From assembly GCF_013426205.1 (NCBI RefSeq), contig NC_089424.1:2170001-2234000 (forward strand): DNA of 64,000 nucleotides, written 5' to 3'. This document shows, piece after piece, positions 50,351 to 61,818 of this stretch. Each line of letters starts with the position of its first letter. Position 1 is the first letter of the stretch. A model generated the notes under the pieces. That model did not search any database. It was not told where the DNA came from and was given only the letters and a program-made list of their open reading frames with translations. Origin of the DNA: Metarhizium brunneum. Taxonomy: Eukaryota; Ascomycota; Sordariomycetes; Hypocreales; Clavicipitaceae. The translations under genes and the position numbers were made by a program.

Positions 50351-50523
50351 ATTACGCTTGATCAAAATACTAAGCGCTTCAAGGGCCTACGGCTTGGGCA
50401 GGACACAGACTCGGCGACCAAAAGCTATACCGGGCCTCGTGGACTTTCTTCTCTGCTGCTGCTGTTGGAAGCTTGTGAGTTCCTGACAGACAGACGGAGC
50501 TCATTCGTGGCCGGTCCCCCCCA

Positions 50524-52293
50524 ATGGCGTTGCTGCAGAGAATCGCGGCTCCGACCTCCAAGTTGCGCTTTTCCCCGAGTATTTCATTGATTCTTGCTAG
50601 GCGGGCGTCTACGATGCCTCCTCAGGTACGAATACATTGTTGGCGGCTATGACGTAACGGAAACCCTGTATAGTAACCGTGCCGTGCAGTTGAGAGATCC
50701 GTCGTTGCTGAAGCAGAATGTTGCTTATATCAATGGCGAATGGAGGGCTGCCACGTCTGGCGAGACATTCAAGGTCAATGGTATGCATTTCTTCATGCCC
50801 CTTTTTGCGCTGTTGTGCGAGTAACCGAGTTTCTGATGATGCCCATGTATGTAGATCCGTCCACGGGCACCTTGATTGGTACCTGCGCCGAGTGCGACGC
50901 GCAAGACACCAAGCTGGCCATCAAGGCTGCTGCCGACGCTTTCCCTGCCTTTCGCAGCCTGACGGGCCGTGAGCGTGCCAAGATGCTTCGCAAGTGGTAC
51001 GACTTGATGGTGGAGAATGCTGATGATATCGCCAAGCTCATCACCTGGGAGAACGGAAAGCCCGTTGCCGAGGCCAAAGGCGAGGCTGCCTATGCTGCCA
51101 ACTTTTTCGAGTGGTTCAGCGAGGAAGCTCCCCGGACCTATGGCGATACTATTCCTGCCACTGTACCTGGCAACAGGGTATGGACGGTTAAGGAACCTGT
51201 TGGCGTGTGTGGGCTGATTACTCCGTAAGAACCCCCTGCGTGCTGGTTTTTGCTGCTCTGTAATGACGAGTGGAATAGATGGAATTTTCCTGCTGCCATG
51301 ATCACTCGAAAGGTCGCCCCTGCACTGGCTGCTGGCTGCACAGTCGTTTGCAAAGCTCCCGGCGAGACTCCCTACACTGCACTGGCTGTCGCTGAACTTG
51401 GTCACCGGGCAGGTATCCCCAAGGGCGTCGTCAACGTCGTCACCACCCTCTCCAACACCCCAGAAATCGGCGAGGTTCTCACCACTGACCCCGCCGTCAA
51501 GAAGGTGTCATTCACCGGCTCTACAGGTGTGGGCAAGCTCCTCATGAAGCAGTCGTCTGGCACCCTCAAGAAGCTATCTATGGAGCTCGGTGGCAACGCC
51601 CCCTTCATCGTTTTTGACGACGCTGACCTCGACACCGCCGTCGCCGGCGCCATTGCTTCCAAGTTCCGCGGCAGCGGCCAAACCTGTGTTTGCGCCAACC
51701 GAATCTACGTCCAGGAGGGCGTCTACGACGAATTCGTCAAGAAGTTTACGGAAAAGGTGAATGCTTTCAAGGTCGGAAATGGTTTCGAAGCCGGCACAAC
51801 CCACGGACCCCTCATCCACGACCGCGCCGTCAGCAAGGTCGAGGCTCACATCAAGGACGCCCAGTCCAAAGGTGGCAAGGTTGTCGCTGGCGGTCAAAAA
51901 ATGCCCGATCTGGGGGCCAACTTCTTCCAGCCAACTGTTATCCGTGACATGACACCCGACATGGCCATGGCTACAGAGGAGACTTTTGGCCCCGTCGCTG
52001 GACTGTTCCCATTCAAGACGGAAGCCGAGGTTGTCGAGATGGCGAACAAGGTCGAGGTTGGTCTTGCTGGATATTTCTTCTCACGGGACCTTCACCGCGT
52101 CTACCGGATAGCCGAGGCGCTGGAAGTCGGCATGGTTGGCGTCAACACGGGCATCATCTCCGATCCTGCGTCTCCATTTGGCGGTGTCAAGGAGAGTGGT
52201 TTCGGTCGTGAGGGCTCCAAGTATGGTATTGCTGAGTACCAGGTTACCAAGATGATTACCTTTGGAGGAATGGGATCGCCGTTACAGAGTTAG
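50524..52293 (+). CDS. uga2: Succinate-semialdehyde dehydrogenase (GABA shunt)
   Basis: Oxidises succinate semialdehyde to succinate with NAD(P), the last step of GABA degradation. Exons 50524-50625, 50690-50780, 50855-51224 and 51279-52293 (introns 64, 74 and 54 bp) give 525 aa. The N-terminus (MALLQRIAAPTSKLRF, with RRAST) looks like a mitochondrial presequence, so matrix location is likely. Motifs: LLKQNVAYINGEW, WNFPAAMITRKVAPALAAGC, FTGSTGVGKLLM, general base Glu290 in MELGGNAPF and nucleophile Cys324 in GQTCVCANR, the usual 34 residues later. The second Cys at 326 gives the CxC seen in redox-sensitive SSADHs. NTGIISDPASPFGGVKESGF and GREGSKYGIAEY are SSADH/GabD signatures. The first exon-2 acceptor (GTGCAG) was chosen because it keeps frame and gives PQ-LRDPSLLK. 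Confidence 0.94.
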
Positions 52294-53162
52294 ATGGAGT
52301 GAGTGAAGCGCGGAAAAGATTGGCCAAAATGTAAAATGCCTCCGACGGCCAAAGAATCGCTAAGCACGAGAAAATATGGAGCTGTGAATTACGTGGTAGT
52401 TGATGAATGTGTAGCATTCTATGGTAACTCAACACGATGCTGTCGGTGAAAAAGTTAGCCTAACCAAAAGATCCACGTCATTGAGATTTATGAATTGCCA
52501 TACGTCAATGCAGGCCTTGTATAAGATGTACAGTGGGGACCAAAATGTGAGAGGCCGTGATCGAGAAGGCGAGAGCTGAGACAACACAAGAACTCGGGTT
52601 GCAATGAACAAATGCATCGCCAAGAATAAGATATAACTGGTGAAAGGGGAAATGAAGAATGGCAAGCTGATTGATGCCTACCTCTAGGTACCTAGGATAT
52701 AGAAGAGTTTGCAAATAGCCCGAATCGAGTAAATATCAAGGTAGCCTGGTATCACGGCGGGCGGGTTGAACCAGACGTTGCTGAAGGGGGCTAAGAAGGG
52801 ACAACCGGGTATCAGCCATAAAGAGGCTGGGAATGTCAGCGGACTGAAATGCCAAAATTCACGTCAAATTCAACATCCTTGAAACAAAACAGTCTCAAGT
52901 CGTACCCATGGGCTCAGCGACTCCTTTATCCTTATTGAGGCCTGCCTCTTCCTACACCTCTGTTTCTGGATATAAAAAAGGGGCTAATATGCTAGAAAAA
53001 GTGGGTTATTTGACCAAGTATTCGATAATAATAATCTGTAACTTATTAGTATATAAAGCCGCTAAAAGACCTAGGCTATTGTCTCAAAGTTCCTTTACCT
53101 CTCCTGGCTGCCAAGAACTACACGTATATAATAGTAAATAAAATTCCCTCTGCCATCCTTTC
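52294..53162. other. Intergenic region between SSADH and tRNA-Val
   Basis: SSADH 3'UTR, then an AT-rich stretch (about 52965-53150, with runs such as ATAATAATAATCTGTAAC and TTATTAGTATATAAAG) just before the tRNA. The AT shift looks unlike the neighbouring DNA and may be a degenerate element. No gene seen. Confidence 0.55.
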
Positions 53163-53256
53163 GTCCGTATAGTGTAGTGGTTTATCACGCTTGTCTTACA
53201 AATATTTCGATATTATAGGACACAAGAGGTCCCAGGTTCGATCCCTGGTGTGGACA
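53163..53256 (+). tRNA. trnV-UAC: tRNA-Val (anticodon UAC) with 20-nt intron
   Basis: A 7-bp acceptor stem (GTCCGTA with TGTGGAC, two G-T pairs) is followed by discriminator A at 53256. The D arm is GTGTAGTGGTTTATCAC. The anticodon stem CTTGT/ACAAG carries loop CTTACAC with anticodon TAC. The T arm is CCAGG-TTCGATC-CCTGG. A 20-nt intron (53201-53220) lies one base 3' of the anticodon, the canonical position. Mature length is 74 nt. No CCA is encoded, as expected for a nuclear gene. Confidence 0.93.
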
Positions 53257-53901
53257 TTGTTTTTCATTTTTGCTATCAAGCCTTGAGCGCTCTATCTTTC
53301 TTTTTGCTGCGTGTTTAGACTGGTTTTCAGTGTTGACAAGTCAAGTCGGCATGCGTATGTCCATAGGAAAGCAACGGCCTACCTGGTATGTAGGCAAGTA
53401 TAGCGAGGCCTGGTTTTAATTATACTAATCGGGTTAGCACAACTTTTATAGTGCTTCAACAAGCCTCGACTTGTAATTCAGTTTTAAAAGACGTTTAATA
53501 AAAATGAATGGGAAGCATCCTATTTGATTTTATACCTTCTGCATATTTAGGTATAAATACAAGGAGGAGGGGTGGAAGGAGAAGGGGAGGTTGCGCCGGT
53601 TTGCGAATTGGCGGCTAAACAAGTCTGTCTGGCGACTGCACCCAGCAACTGCACAACAGTTTGTGCGCATTCGGGAGGATCGAAGTGCAACGCACCTTCC
53701 CAACATGATTACATGTCACAAGAACCGGTCATTCCAGCGTCATACCGTCTGGCACATGCAAAAGCATTGCGCCCCGGAACATGTACATAAACCGGAAGTT
53801 ACCAGAGCTCCGCTGGCAACTCCGCTTATCTTATCGCAAAACACCAACCCCAGCTCCATCCCTCGTCAACACCACAAGCAACCACAACCTCACTATAACT
53901 C
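53257..53901. other. Intergenic region tRNA-Val / ribosome recycling factor
   Basis: 645 bp. A short T-run follows the tRNA at 53259-53270 and may act as the RNA polymerase III terminator. The next 250 bp are AT-rich. No gene seen. Confidence 0.6.
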
Positions 53902-54743
53902 ATGATGGCGCTCCCAAGCTCGGCTCAGCTGCTCCTCCGACGAGCAGTCCGCCTCACAGTCTCAATTGAAGCGTAAGCCTCCCTCCTTCCCAAACGACAA
54001 CGCCCCTAACATACAACGCCGCCAGAAAACCCATCCTGACGAGACGCCCATTCCACGCCTCGGTGCCGGTGCTGAAGAAGCGCAAAATCGCAGCAGCAAG
54101 CAACTCGCCCCCACGCGCGCAAGCTCCGCCTTCACCCTCCCCTTCGTCGACGTCTCCGAACTCCGAAGACCCGCTCGACTTCTCCTCGCTCGTGGCCTCG
54201 CTCGCCCCCCAAGACACGCACTACAAGTCGGCGCTCCAGACGATCCTCCACGGCGGACGGTTCAACCCGTCGGCGCTGGGCGCGCTCCCCATCACAATCA
54301 AGTCCGCCTCGGGCGAGGCGTCGACGTTCCCGCTCCGCGAGCTGGCGCAGGTGGTGCCGCGGACCAACCGCACCATCTCGCTCCTCGTCAACGACAGGGA
54401 GTACATCAAGCCCATCATGAGCGCGGTCCAGTCCAGCCGCGAGTTCAACCAGCAGCCGCAGCGGTCCGACGATAACGACCTCGAGCTGCTGCTCAGGGTG
54501 GAGCTGGAGAGGAGGGAGGAGCTGGTGCGGCGCGTCAAGGAGACGACGCACGCGTGGAGGGACAAGGTGCGCCAGGCGAGGACCAGGCACGACAAGGTGC
54601 TCAAGGGGTGGCAGAAGGACGGGACCGTGCTCAAGGACGTCGTGCGGAGGGCCGAGAGGGAGCTGCAGAAGCTGCAGGACGGCAAGATGAAGGAGATTGA
54701 CGGCGAGGAGAATGCTGCCATCAAGGGGCTGGACCGGAACTAG
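53902..54743 (+). CDS. rrf1: Mitochondrial ribosome recycling factor
   Basis: Splits mitochondrial ribosomes after termination. Exons 53902-53972 and 54026-54743 (53-bp intron) give 262 aa (261 from the second Met at 53905). The N-terminus (SSAQLLLRRAVRL, then across the intron KPILTRRPFHASVP) is a mitochondrial presequence with a typical RPFHAS end. The RRF domain spans about 85-255: HYKSALQTILHGGRFNPSAL, LPITIKSASGE, FPLRELAQVVPRTNRTISLL, IKPIMSAVQSSREFNQQPQR, then the helical LELLLRVELERREELVRRVK and a C-terminal helix. The family normally has a short Pro-Thr loop; here it reads LLLRVELERR, a modest divergence. Very GC-rich, with third-position bias unlike the flanks. Convergent with the next gene (187 bp between stops). 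Confidence 0.9.
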
Positions 54744-54930
54744 GAGCCCGACGGGCGGGACGTGTACGATTGTATGTACTCCTACTGTATACATATAGAT
54801 GTGGACGATTGTGGAAACCTTGCAGTTTTGTGATGAGAAGCCGTATTAATCTACGCGGGGCAGCTGGTAAAAATCCTTCCAGCCCAATGATTTATAATAC
54901 ACTGATGTACAGTCGAGATGGGAATTCAGC

Positions 54931-56091
54931 TCACGCCGTGGTCGCGGCCTTCTTCTCCCCCTTCTTGCCAGCGCCCTTGCCCACCAGCGAGTTCAACTTG
55001 TTCTCAAAGCTCTCCACATCCTTGCCCGTGTACGTCTCGGCCCTCAAATGCCAATTCCTCGCGACGCCCACGGGCCCTTCCCTAAACACCATCTTCTCAT
55101 GCTCGCCGCGCACAGCCTTGTCCAAGACGACGCTCCGCACACTCTCCCCCGCATCGCGGATAATCTCGCCCTCGCCCTCGCCCTCGCCCTCGGCCCTCTT
55201 CTCCTGGAGATAGCGCTCCGCAGCCTCCCTCGCCTTGGCGTCGGCAAAGAACCGCAGCCCCTCGCTCTCCAAGTCCTCCGCGTAGCTACGGGCCTGCAGG
55301 TCCTGCGGCACGCCCACGGGGTCCGCCGTCCCCAGCGCGCTCAGGTTCCCCAGCACGGTGGCCCGCCTCCCCGCGGCGCTCGAGGGCGTGGCCGGCGCAA
55401 AGGGCGCCAGCGACCCCATCGTCAGGCGCGGCGCGTACGCCGTTGCCGCCCCGAACCGCATGTCCCTGTCGAACTGCTCCTCGTACGGGTCCATGGTCTC
55501 AAACGGGTCCTGGCGCCTGCCGAGCCTCTTCTGCTTGTCCTTGTCGTCGTCCCGGCCCCTGGCCGCGCCCCTGGCCGCTCCTCGCTCGCGCCCGCCTCGC
55601 CCGCCGCGGAGGGCAGATCCCCTCCCGCCAGAGGGCCGGGAGAACCTGTTCCCGGCGGGCGGCTGCGCGCGATGCGGCTGCCCCTGCGACGGCACGGCGC
55701 CGACCTGCCCCCCCCTTCCTCCTCCTCCTCTCCCGCGGAAGCCGCCGCGTCCTCGCGACAGGCCCTTGGGCAGGCTCTTGACGTCAATGACCTTGGGGGC
55801 AGATCCGGCCGGCGGTTGAGCAGACTGTCGCTGGCCAGAAAGGCTGCCGCCTCTGGAGCTACCCCTTGATCCTCCGCGGCCCCTTTTCACGAGGGAACTG
55901 ATTTCGCTGGTGGCGTCTCTCGTTCGTTGGCGGACCGACGGCTGTGATGGGGGAGTCGGCGGGGAGGCTTCGTCTGCCGCGAGCGATTGGGATGTGGAAA
56001 AGTCGCGAAAGTAGTTTTTCAGTGCGTACCCGGTTCGCTGGACCTCTGGCCTTGCTCGGGCGCACACCGAGCGGAGGGCTACGGGGTTCAT
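54931..56091 (-). CDS. RGG-rich, probably mitochondrial protein, unrecognised
   Basis: A single exon of 386 aa. The N-terminus (MNPVALRSVCARARPEVQRT, then FRDFSTSQSL) has the basic, Ser-containing pattern of a mitochondrial presequence. Residues about 65-185 are packed with RGG/RGRGG repeats (RGGSRGSSRGGS, GRGGFRGRGGGGRGG, RGGRGGRERGAARG), a typical RNA-binding tract. The C-terminal half is ordered: RRQDPFETMDPYEEQFDRDM, LQARSYAEDLESEGLRFFAD, then a GEGEGEGE run encoded by a hexamer repeat, and a final segment with FREGPVGVARNWHLRAETY and FENKLNSLVG. This could be a fungal-specific mitoribosomal small-subunit or mRNA-binding protein; I cannot name it. Like its convergent neighbour it is very GC-rich. 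Confidence 0.75.
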   Translation of the reverse strand: MNPVALRSVCARARPEVQRTGYALKNYFRDFSTSQSLAADEASPPTPPSQPSVRQRTRDATSEISSLVKRGRGGSRGSSRGGSLSGQRQSAQPPAGSAPKVIDVKSLPKGLSRGRGGFRGRGGGGRGGQVGAVPSQGQPHRAQPPAGNRFSRPSGGRGSALRGGRGGRERGAARGAARGRDDDKDKQKRLGRRQDPFETMDPYEEQFDRDMRFGAATAYAPRLTMGSLAPFAPATPSSAAGRRATVLGNLSALGTADPVGVPQDLQARSYAEDLESEGLRFFADAKAREAAERYLQEKRAEGEGEGEGEIIRDAGESVRSVVLDKAVRGEHEKMVFREGPVGVARNWHLRAETYTGKDVESFENKLNSLVGKGAGKKGEKKAATTA

Positions 56092-57037
56092 GGTTGCTTG
56101 GGTGTGTTTGCGTTATGAGGAGGGTGCTGTCTTGGAGGTGGTCATGGAGAGAGGGAGCTTGATGCTCAGGGACAATTTTCTGCGAGGTTGCCCGATTAGG
56201 TAAGCGGTCAAGTGTGCTCATACCTCTAGACGCAATAGGGTAGCTGTTCATGAGTGAATCTTTGTTTTCATCAACGCGGGCGAAGCAGGCAAATTTATGT
56301 GAATTCATATCCATGTATATTATGAGGCTGCTGTTGGATCATCTAATTACAAACATCATGTGAGACTTGAGCAACGTCCAACTCCAAACTCCTCACTGCG
56401 AGCAGCGCTTCTTGCAAAGGCCAACCACCGTGGACTCCACCTCTTTCGTATAAATGCGACCATTGCCTGTCCCATCGTCAGGCAAATACCAAATGGATAA
56501 AAATCGTACAACAAAGGGCCGGATTGCAGGGCCTCCTGTTCTTCCACCATCCCGGAAAAAAATATAAACAGTGGTCTAATTGTCATGGTCAAAGTCTGGA
56601 CCCCATCTCCATTCATTCGGTTCTCGTATCAATCGCACACTTCAAAAGCCGGGGGACCCAGCTCGTGCTCCCTCAGGATCGTTGTCGAAAATAAACACGG
56701 AGGCTGACAAAATCAAGGCAAAAAAATCCCGGACCGTTCCAGATCCGAGGCCCAAAGCCTTATTATCAAACGCCAGAATAGAGGCAAGTGGACGCCGCCC
56801 ACTGTATGGATATTACTCCCACATATAAGGATAGCCCGCTTCTCTTGTCGACTCAATTTTACGACCGTTTCTCATGCGGTTGTCGGGCCGTTGGTAACTG
56901 TGTGTCAATCTCAGAACACAGCAGGATACTGGACACCCAACTAATGCGCCAATGTCTGTGAAGCAGCCCATCCCCTTTGTTGAAATATGCAAGGCACAAT
57001 GGCACACATTGATTTTACGTCCATGGTCAAGGGACGA
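56092..57037. other. Intergenic region RGG protein / PPZ phosphatase
   Basis: 946 bp holding the promoter of the RGG-rich gene and the PPZ 3'UTR. Open frames here lack domains. No gene seen. Confidence 0.6.
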
Positions 57038-58788
57038 CTACACACTTTGAGGCTGTACGCTGGCGGGCTGTTGAAGAATTAGCCGAATGCTTTTCTCGTT
57101 GAAAAAAAGGAGGGAGAGGGATAAACAAAAACTTACAGGACTGTTGAGCATCTGCTGTCGCTTGTTACGTCCCTTTTTGATGTGGCTCTTGAGAGCGCTT
57201 GAATCCAGCGGTTTCAGGAGCTCAAAACTGCAAAGTAGCTCAGAAGATACAGACATGACTGCTCCCCAATTATCAAATTCACCACAGTACTGCAGAATCT
57301 AGTTAGTACATCGCCAACGATACACATGCAAAGCCAAAAGTGCCAACTCACATTTGGCGCGCTAAACACGGTAACCAAGACCCTGTCATTGAAAAATTCA
57401 TAGCCGTCTTCAACAACCATGTGTGCTCGGCATATGAGGTCAAAATCGTGTACGGCCAAAAACTCAGTAATGACTCGTTTGCCGAAACAATAACTCACGC
57501 CTCTCTCATTTGCTTCCCAATCCTGTTCCATGTCTGCGGGGTCAGACCACAGCAAATCGTTGAGCAAGCCGTAGTCGGGAACATCGGTCGGCCGAGCAAT
57601 ATTTCGAATGTCGTCCATGTGACTGAGAGCGGGTGAAAGCCCACCATGCACGCAGAAAATTTTGCCCGCTACAATGGCCGCGATGGGCAGCGTGTTGAAG
57701 CAGTCGATAAAGGTCTTCCAAATCTTGACATTGCACCGCCGTTTACACTCATCATAGAACCCATACACTCGTGTCACATTGGCGCACTCGTGGTTTCCGC
57801 GGAGCAAAAAGAAGTTTTCGGGGAACTTGAGCTTGTAGCAGAGCAGCAGCAGGATGGTCTCTAGTGACATCTTGCCGCGGTCGACGTAGTCTCCCAGGAA
57901 GAGGTAGTTTGCCATGGGCGGAAAGCCACACATTTCAAACATGCGGATGAGATCCGTATATTGGCCGTGGACATCTCCAACAATCTTGACCGGCGCATCG
58001 AGTTCCAGTAATGCTGGTTGCGAAAGAAAAACTTCCCGAGCCCGCTGGCAAATGGCCACAATTTCTGCATTCTTCAGACACGCGCTCTTGGTCACCTTGC
58101 CGGCGTAGCCTGCGTCCAGAAGCCGCTTAATGTAGTCGTCAAGGTCCATATCCTTAATCTCCGACATGGCCATGTTGCCGTTAGATTCAACCTTGGTCGT
58201 AGAGTCCATGGAAGGTGAGTTCTGAATGTTGTTGACCGTGCTGTCTCGCTTCACTAGAATCGGCTGCCCCGGTGATAGCATGTGCGCAGTGGCACTGGCG
58301 TTGCTTGCAGTGGGAGGCTGGTCGGATACATGGTCGACTTCGCCCGAGGCCTGAGCGGCAGCGACGTCGTGAGCAGCGCCCTTTGCGCTCGACAATACGG
58401 GAGACGGGGGCGGCTGATGCTCAAAGATGGCCGGGTCAGCCGACGACAAATCTGTAGAGTTGTGCTTCAAGCTGGGCAGGTCGCCGCGGCTGTTTCTAGA
58501 AGCGCTGGAACGACCGCTGCGGCCGGACCGAACTGACGCAGCATCAAGCGCCTTTTCGCTATTGGACTCGCCGTTGGGAAGCAAAGCGGAATTCCTGGGG
58601 CTGTCGGTGTTGTTTACCGACTTGCTGCTGCTGCTGCCCGGAATCTTGGATCGGAGCGAGCGGAAGGATCGAGACGATTCCTTGGTATCGGACCTGCTCA
58701 TGGAGGGATAAGACTGTAGAGGGCCATCAGAGCCGGAGCCCTTGCCCGTGGAGGAACCGTTGCCTTCTTTGGAGGCCTGGTTACCCAT
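57038..58788 (-). CDS. ppz1: Serine/threonine protein phosphatase, PPZ type
   Basis: PP1-related phosphatase of fungi; yeast Ppz1 acts in cation homeostasis, cell wall integrity and cell-cycle control. Exons 57352-58788, 57137-57289 and 57038-57067 (introns 62 and 69 bp) give 539 aa. The start [10 protein letters not shown] carries an N-myristoylation signal (Gly2), diagnostic of PPZ proteins. The next 215 residues are Ser/Asn/Arg-rich and disordered. The catalytic domain (about 225-525) has [70 protein letters not shown] and, across the first intron, [19 protein letters not shown]. All metal ligands are present. The last exon encodes only nine residues (PASVQPQSV). The ATG at 58788 was chosen over an in-frame ATG 147 bp upstream because only it exposes Gly2. 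Confidence 0.96.
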
Positions 58789-58844
58789 CGCGCGGGGGGT
58801 GGTTTGGCGACGGAGTCGTTGAGGATGCTGAGGCGGCGATTGCT

Positions 58845-58868
58845 CGAGATGTCGAGATGTCGAGATGT
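58845..58868. repeat. Octamer tandem repeat (CGAGATGT)3
   Basis: Three perfect copies plus a partial fourth, 57-80 bp upstream of the PPZ start codon, so probably in its 5'UTR. Confidence 0.9.
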
Positions 58869-59527
58869 CGAGAGGGTCTCCAGCTGGGATGAGCCGGTCG
58901 CAGCTACGGTTGCGGTGACGAGTCTGGTGTCTCAAGTGTCGCGTGGCAGCGTGGGGTCAGGCTGGTGCGCCTAGTCTCAGTTGCCGACCGTTTTGAGTCT
59001 GGAACCGATGCGGGTTCTGAATGCTTGAAAGGTTGTATTGAGGCGCACGGTATGTCGCTCGTGCACGGGGAGAGTTGGTGCGGGATAGGTTTGGAAGAAT
59101 GGATGCTAGGGAAGCAATGGCGTATGAATGTCTGTATGAAATTTTTTTTTTGCCCCCAACTTCTCTGGGGTTGGGTGACTGAGCCTAGGGGGGGTGGAAC
59201 AGTCGTCCAAGAACAGAGAAGACGGCAGATGGAGGAATGGTGAATGCCTCCGTCTTGAAGCAGTTTCCAGGCGAAGGCCTCGGCGGTTATGATGAATGGC
59301 GAGACGAGTGACCGAAAAACCCGGGCGCGGAGTGTCGGGCGTGATGACGTCGGTCAGTGGTGTTTGGCGAGGATTGAGGCGTCAATTCCCTGCCAGGGCC
59401 AACGAACGGGTCTACAGATGCAGTGGACGGCGCCGGTGGGAGGGAACACAGCTTCGAGGCCTGGCCACGATAGTATTATTAGCAACGGGTTCCAAATCGG
59501 CAATGTTGGACGCGGCGGGAGGAGAAG

Positions 59528-59612
59528 ATGGAGATGCAGATGCAGATGCTGGTGCTGGTGCCGATGCTGGTGCCAATGCTGATGCTGATGCTGATGCTGA
59601 TGCTGATGCAGA
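59528..59612. repeat. Imperfect hexamer/trimer repeat (GATGCT)n
   Basis: About 85 bp of GATGCA, GATGCT, GGTGCT and AATGCT units, ending with five near-perfect GATGCT copies. On the plus strand it would read as alternating Asp-Ala, within a 271-codon open frame. Confidence 0.85.
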
Positions 59613-60710
59613 ACTGGAGCCGCAGCCGGCTGCGCCTTTGCCCTCGCCCTCCAGACGGTGTCGGCGATACGGCCTTAAAATCGCCTTAAAATCGAACCAG
59701 ACGCGCCAGGCCACACAGAGCAGGGAGCTCCAGAGCCAACATTCAACGGCCAGGGCGGAGGCGGCGGACACTCGGATATCGCATGCAGAGTGGTCCTTGC
59801 CGACTGCGCCAGTTCCAGTGCTTTGCATGAACTGGCAGAGCGACGACGATGGCAAGGAGAGACAGGGTGAATCAAGATGCAGAACATATGTGTATGGAGG
59901 TGCGCTGGGCGAGACAAGGCCGAGAGCGACTGGCACCGCAGGCGCATGCCAGAGCCAGGGCAGCAAGCTATGGAGGCTGCAGGCGCAAATGCAGGGCACA
60001 GATGACATCGGATTGATTCAATCTTCAATGTTACCTGCTCGAGCGTCCAAGGCGTCCGAGTCCAAGTCGCGACAAAGTCGCCCGAGGAGACGAGCGGCAG
60101 AGACAGGCTAGAAATGCAACGAGCACCGAGGGGACAGCATGACGAGATGAGGAAAAAGGGCCTTACCCGCAGATCCAGAAACGGATGAGAGTGTCTCGGA
60201 CAAGTCAAAAAAAAAAAAAAAAGGTCTGCTTGCGCTGGTGTGTCCAACGGTGATGACAATGACGGGCAGCGGTGGAGGGCGATGGCTGGCCTTTTCCTGT
60301 TCTTCTTTTCCCCGACTTGATACAATTGCGAGCGAGAGAATGTCGCCCCAGGCTCCGAGTCTGGTGTGTGTGTCTGGACCTCGAACGGGGTCGCCAAGAC
60401 CAGATGGATGCGAGGATCTTACAAGCCCCCAAGAGCGTGGCGAGTTCAGTGGTGGGAGCGCTGCTTCGAGATGTCGATGCTCTCGAGTGGCCGGGCAAGT
60501 CCGTTGGCGGCGACTCGAGCCAAGCTTTCCGCTGGAGCTTTTTCAGAGTTATCTATCTTGGCGCCTCGTTACCCCAGCCCGATCAGAATTGGCGCTAGGC
60601 TTGGCTCGTTGCGTATTGGCGCGCAGTGTGCACCAGCGAGTTTCAGAGTTGCTTGCGGCTGCGGTTGCGGATGTTAGTGTGCTATTGATTGGTCTTGACT
60701 CTTGATGGAG

Positions 60711-60740
60711 CCAAGGTGAGCCAAGGTGAGCCGAGGTGAC
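60711..60740. repeat. Decamer tandem repeat (CCAAGGTGAG)3
   Basis: Two identical copies and a third with two changes (CCGAGGTGAC), in non-coding DNA upstream of PPZ. Confidence 0.85.
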
Positions 60741-61818
60741 CAGGGAGGTGGGTGGTGGTTGCGTGCTGGCGTGCTTCTTCTGGCCGGAGCCGGAATGGAG
60801 CTACTACTAGTACTCAAGAGCGAAAGACGGCCCCTTGTATTTCAAGACAGCTACAGCCGACGGATGAGAGCAGGACACAGAAAAGCAAGAGTCAATGACG
60901 AGCACAATGCGTAGCCGTTTGGTGGGTGGGTGCGCCGACACGCCGGCGATATATACTATCTGCCAATCTCGACGCTCGAGGCTTTGCGGGAAAAGGTGTT
61001 GGCTGTTGCGACCCGGCGCCTCAACTCCCCAACGCGATAGAGTTGCTTACCTGCAGCAAAAAGGGTAGGGATATGCTCTGGAGGAAATCTCTTGGCCGGG
61101 ATTGGCCTGGCCTGCGTGAAGCTCGTTGGACCGACTGCACAACTCCAACCACGCCGGTCTGCGGATTGAGGTGCTCAGCTGATCAAGGACGACCCAGAGA
61201 GGAAGCTAGTGGCGCGGATAAGATGAGAGGCCAAATTACACAAAATGGCTAGCGGAGATGAATTGGGATTTTGAACCCTTAAGAGGGGGAACCTCTTTTT
61301 GAAGAGTCTTTTTTTTTTTTTTTGGACAGATACTCCGACAAGATGTTAAATATAGGGAGGAGGGGAGACGCAGAATGAAGAGAACAAGACTTCCCCGCCA
61401 GATTGTAGACTAAAATGTAGATTCTGGGCCGACATCTCAAGCTGAACTCGTGGACCCTCCAACAGGGACCCAAATTGGACCCAAGTTGGACCCGAACGGG
61501 AAGCCGGGTATGGGTATGTCTGGCGGCGGCCTGGCATCCGGGACATTGAAGGATCGTCTCGCGAAGCACTGTAATAAAGCCCCATGTAAATACAACCTGG
61601 CGCTTTGCCTGCCATGCTTGAGCATCTGAAGCCATCATTGATCTCTGCAGACCCAGGCTGATTTGAGTACCAGACATGTATGTACCTCATAACTAACTGG
61701 GTGTTGGCTGCAGGCCAGTCTACAGAGTATTGGTTGGTTGGCTGGTCTGGTTCTTGAAATTAAGGTTTTCAGCACTGAGTGCTCCTTCCCAGTGCTTTGA
61801 ACATTGAATCAACCAAAG

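Larger units (their letters stand above)
49266..50523. other. Intergenic region membrane protein / SSADH
   Basis: 1.26 kb. Contains TACGGAGTA at 49608, a GTAC-rich cluster at 50122-50190 and a CTTACA hexamer repeat. No gene supported. Confidence 0.6.

Noticed and set aside
55048..55869. 273-codon frame antisense to the RGG-rich gene
   Set aside because: Shadow caused by high GC and few stop codons; its Arg/Pro/Leu-rich composition is typical of antisense frames.
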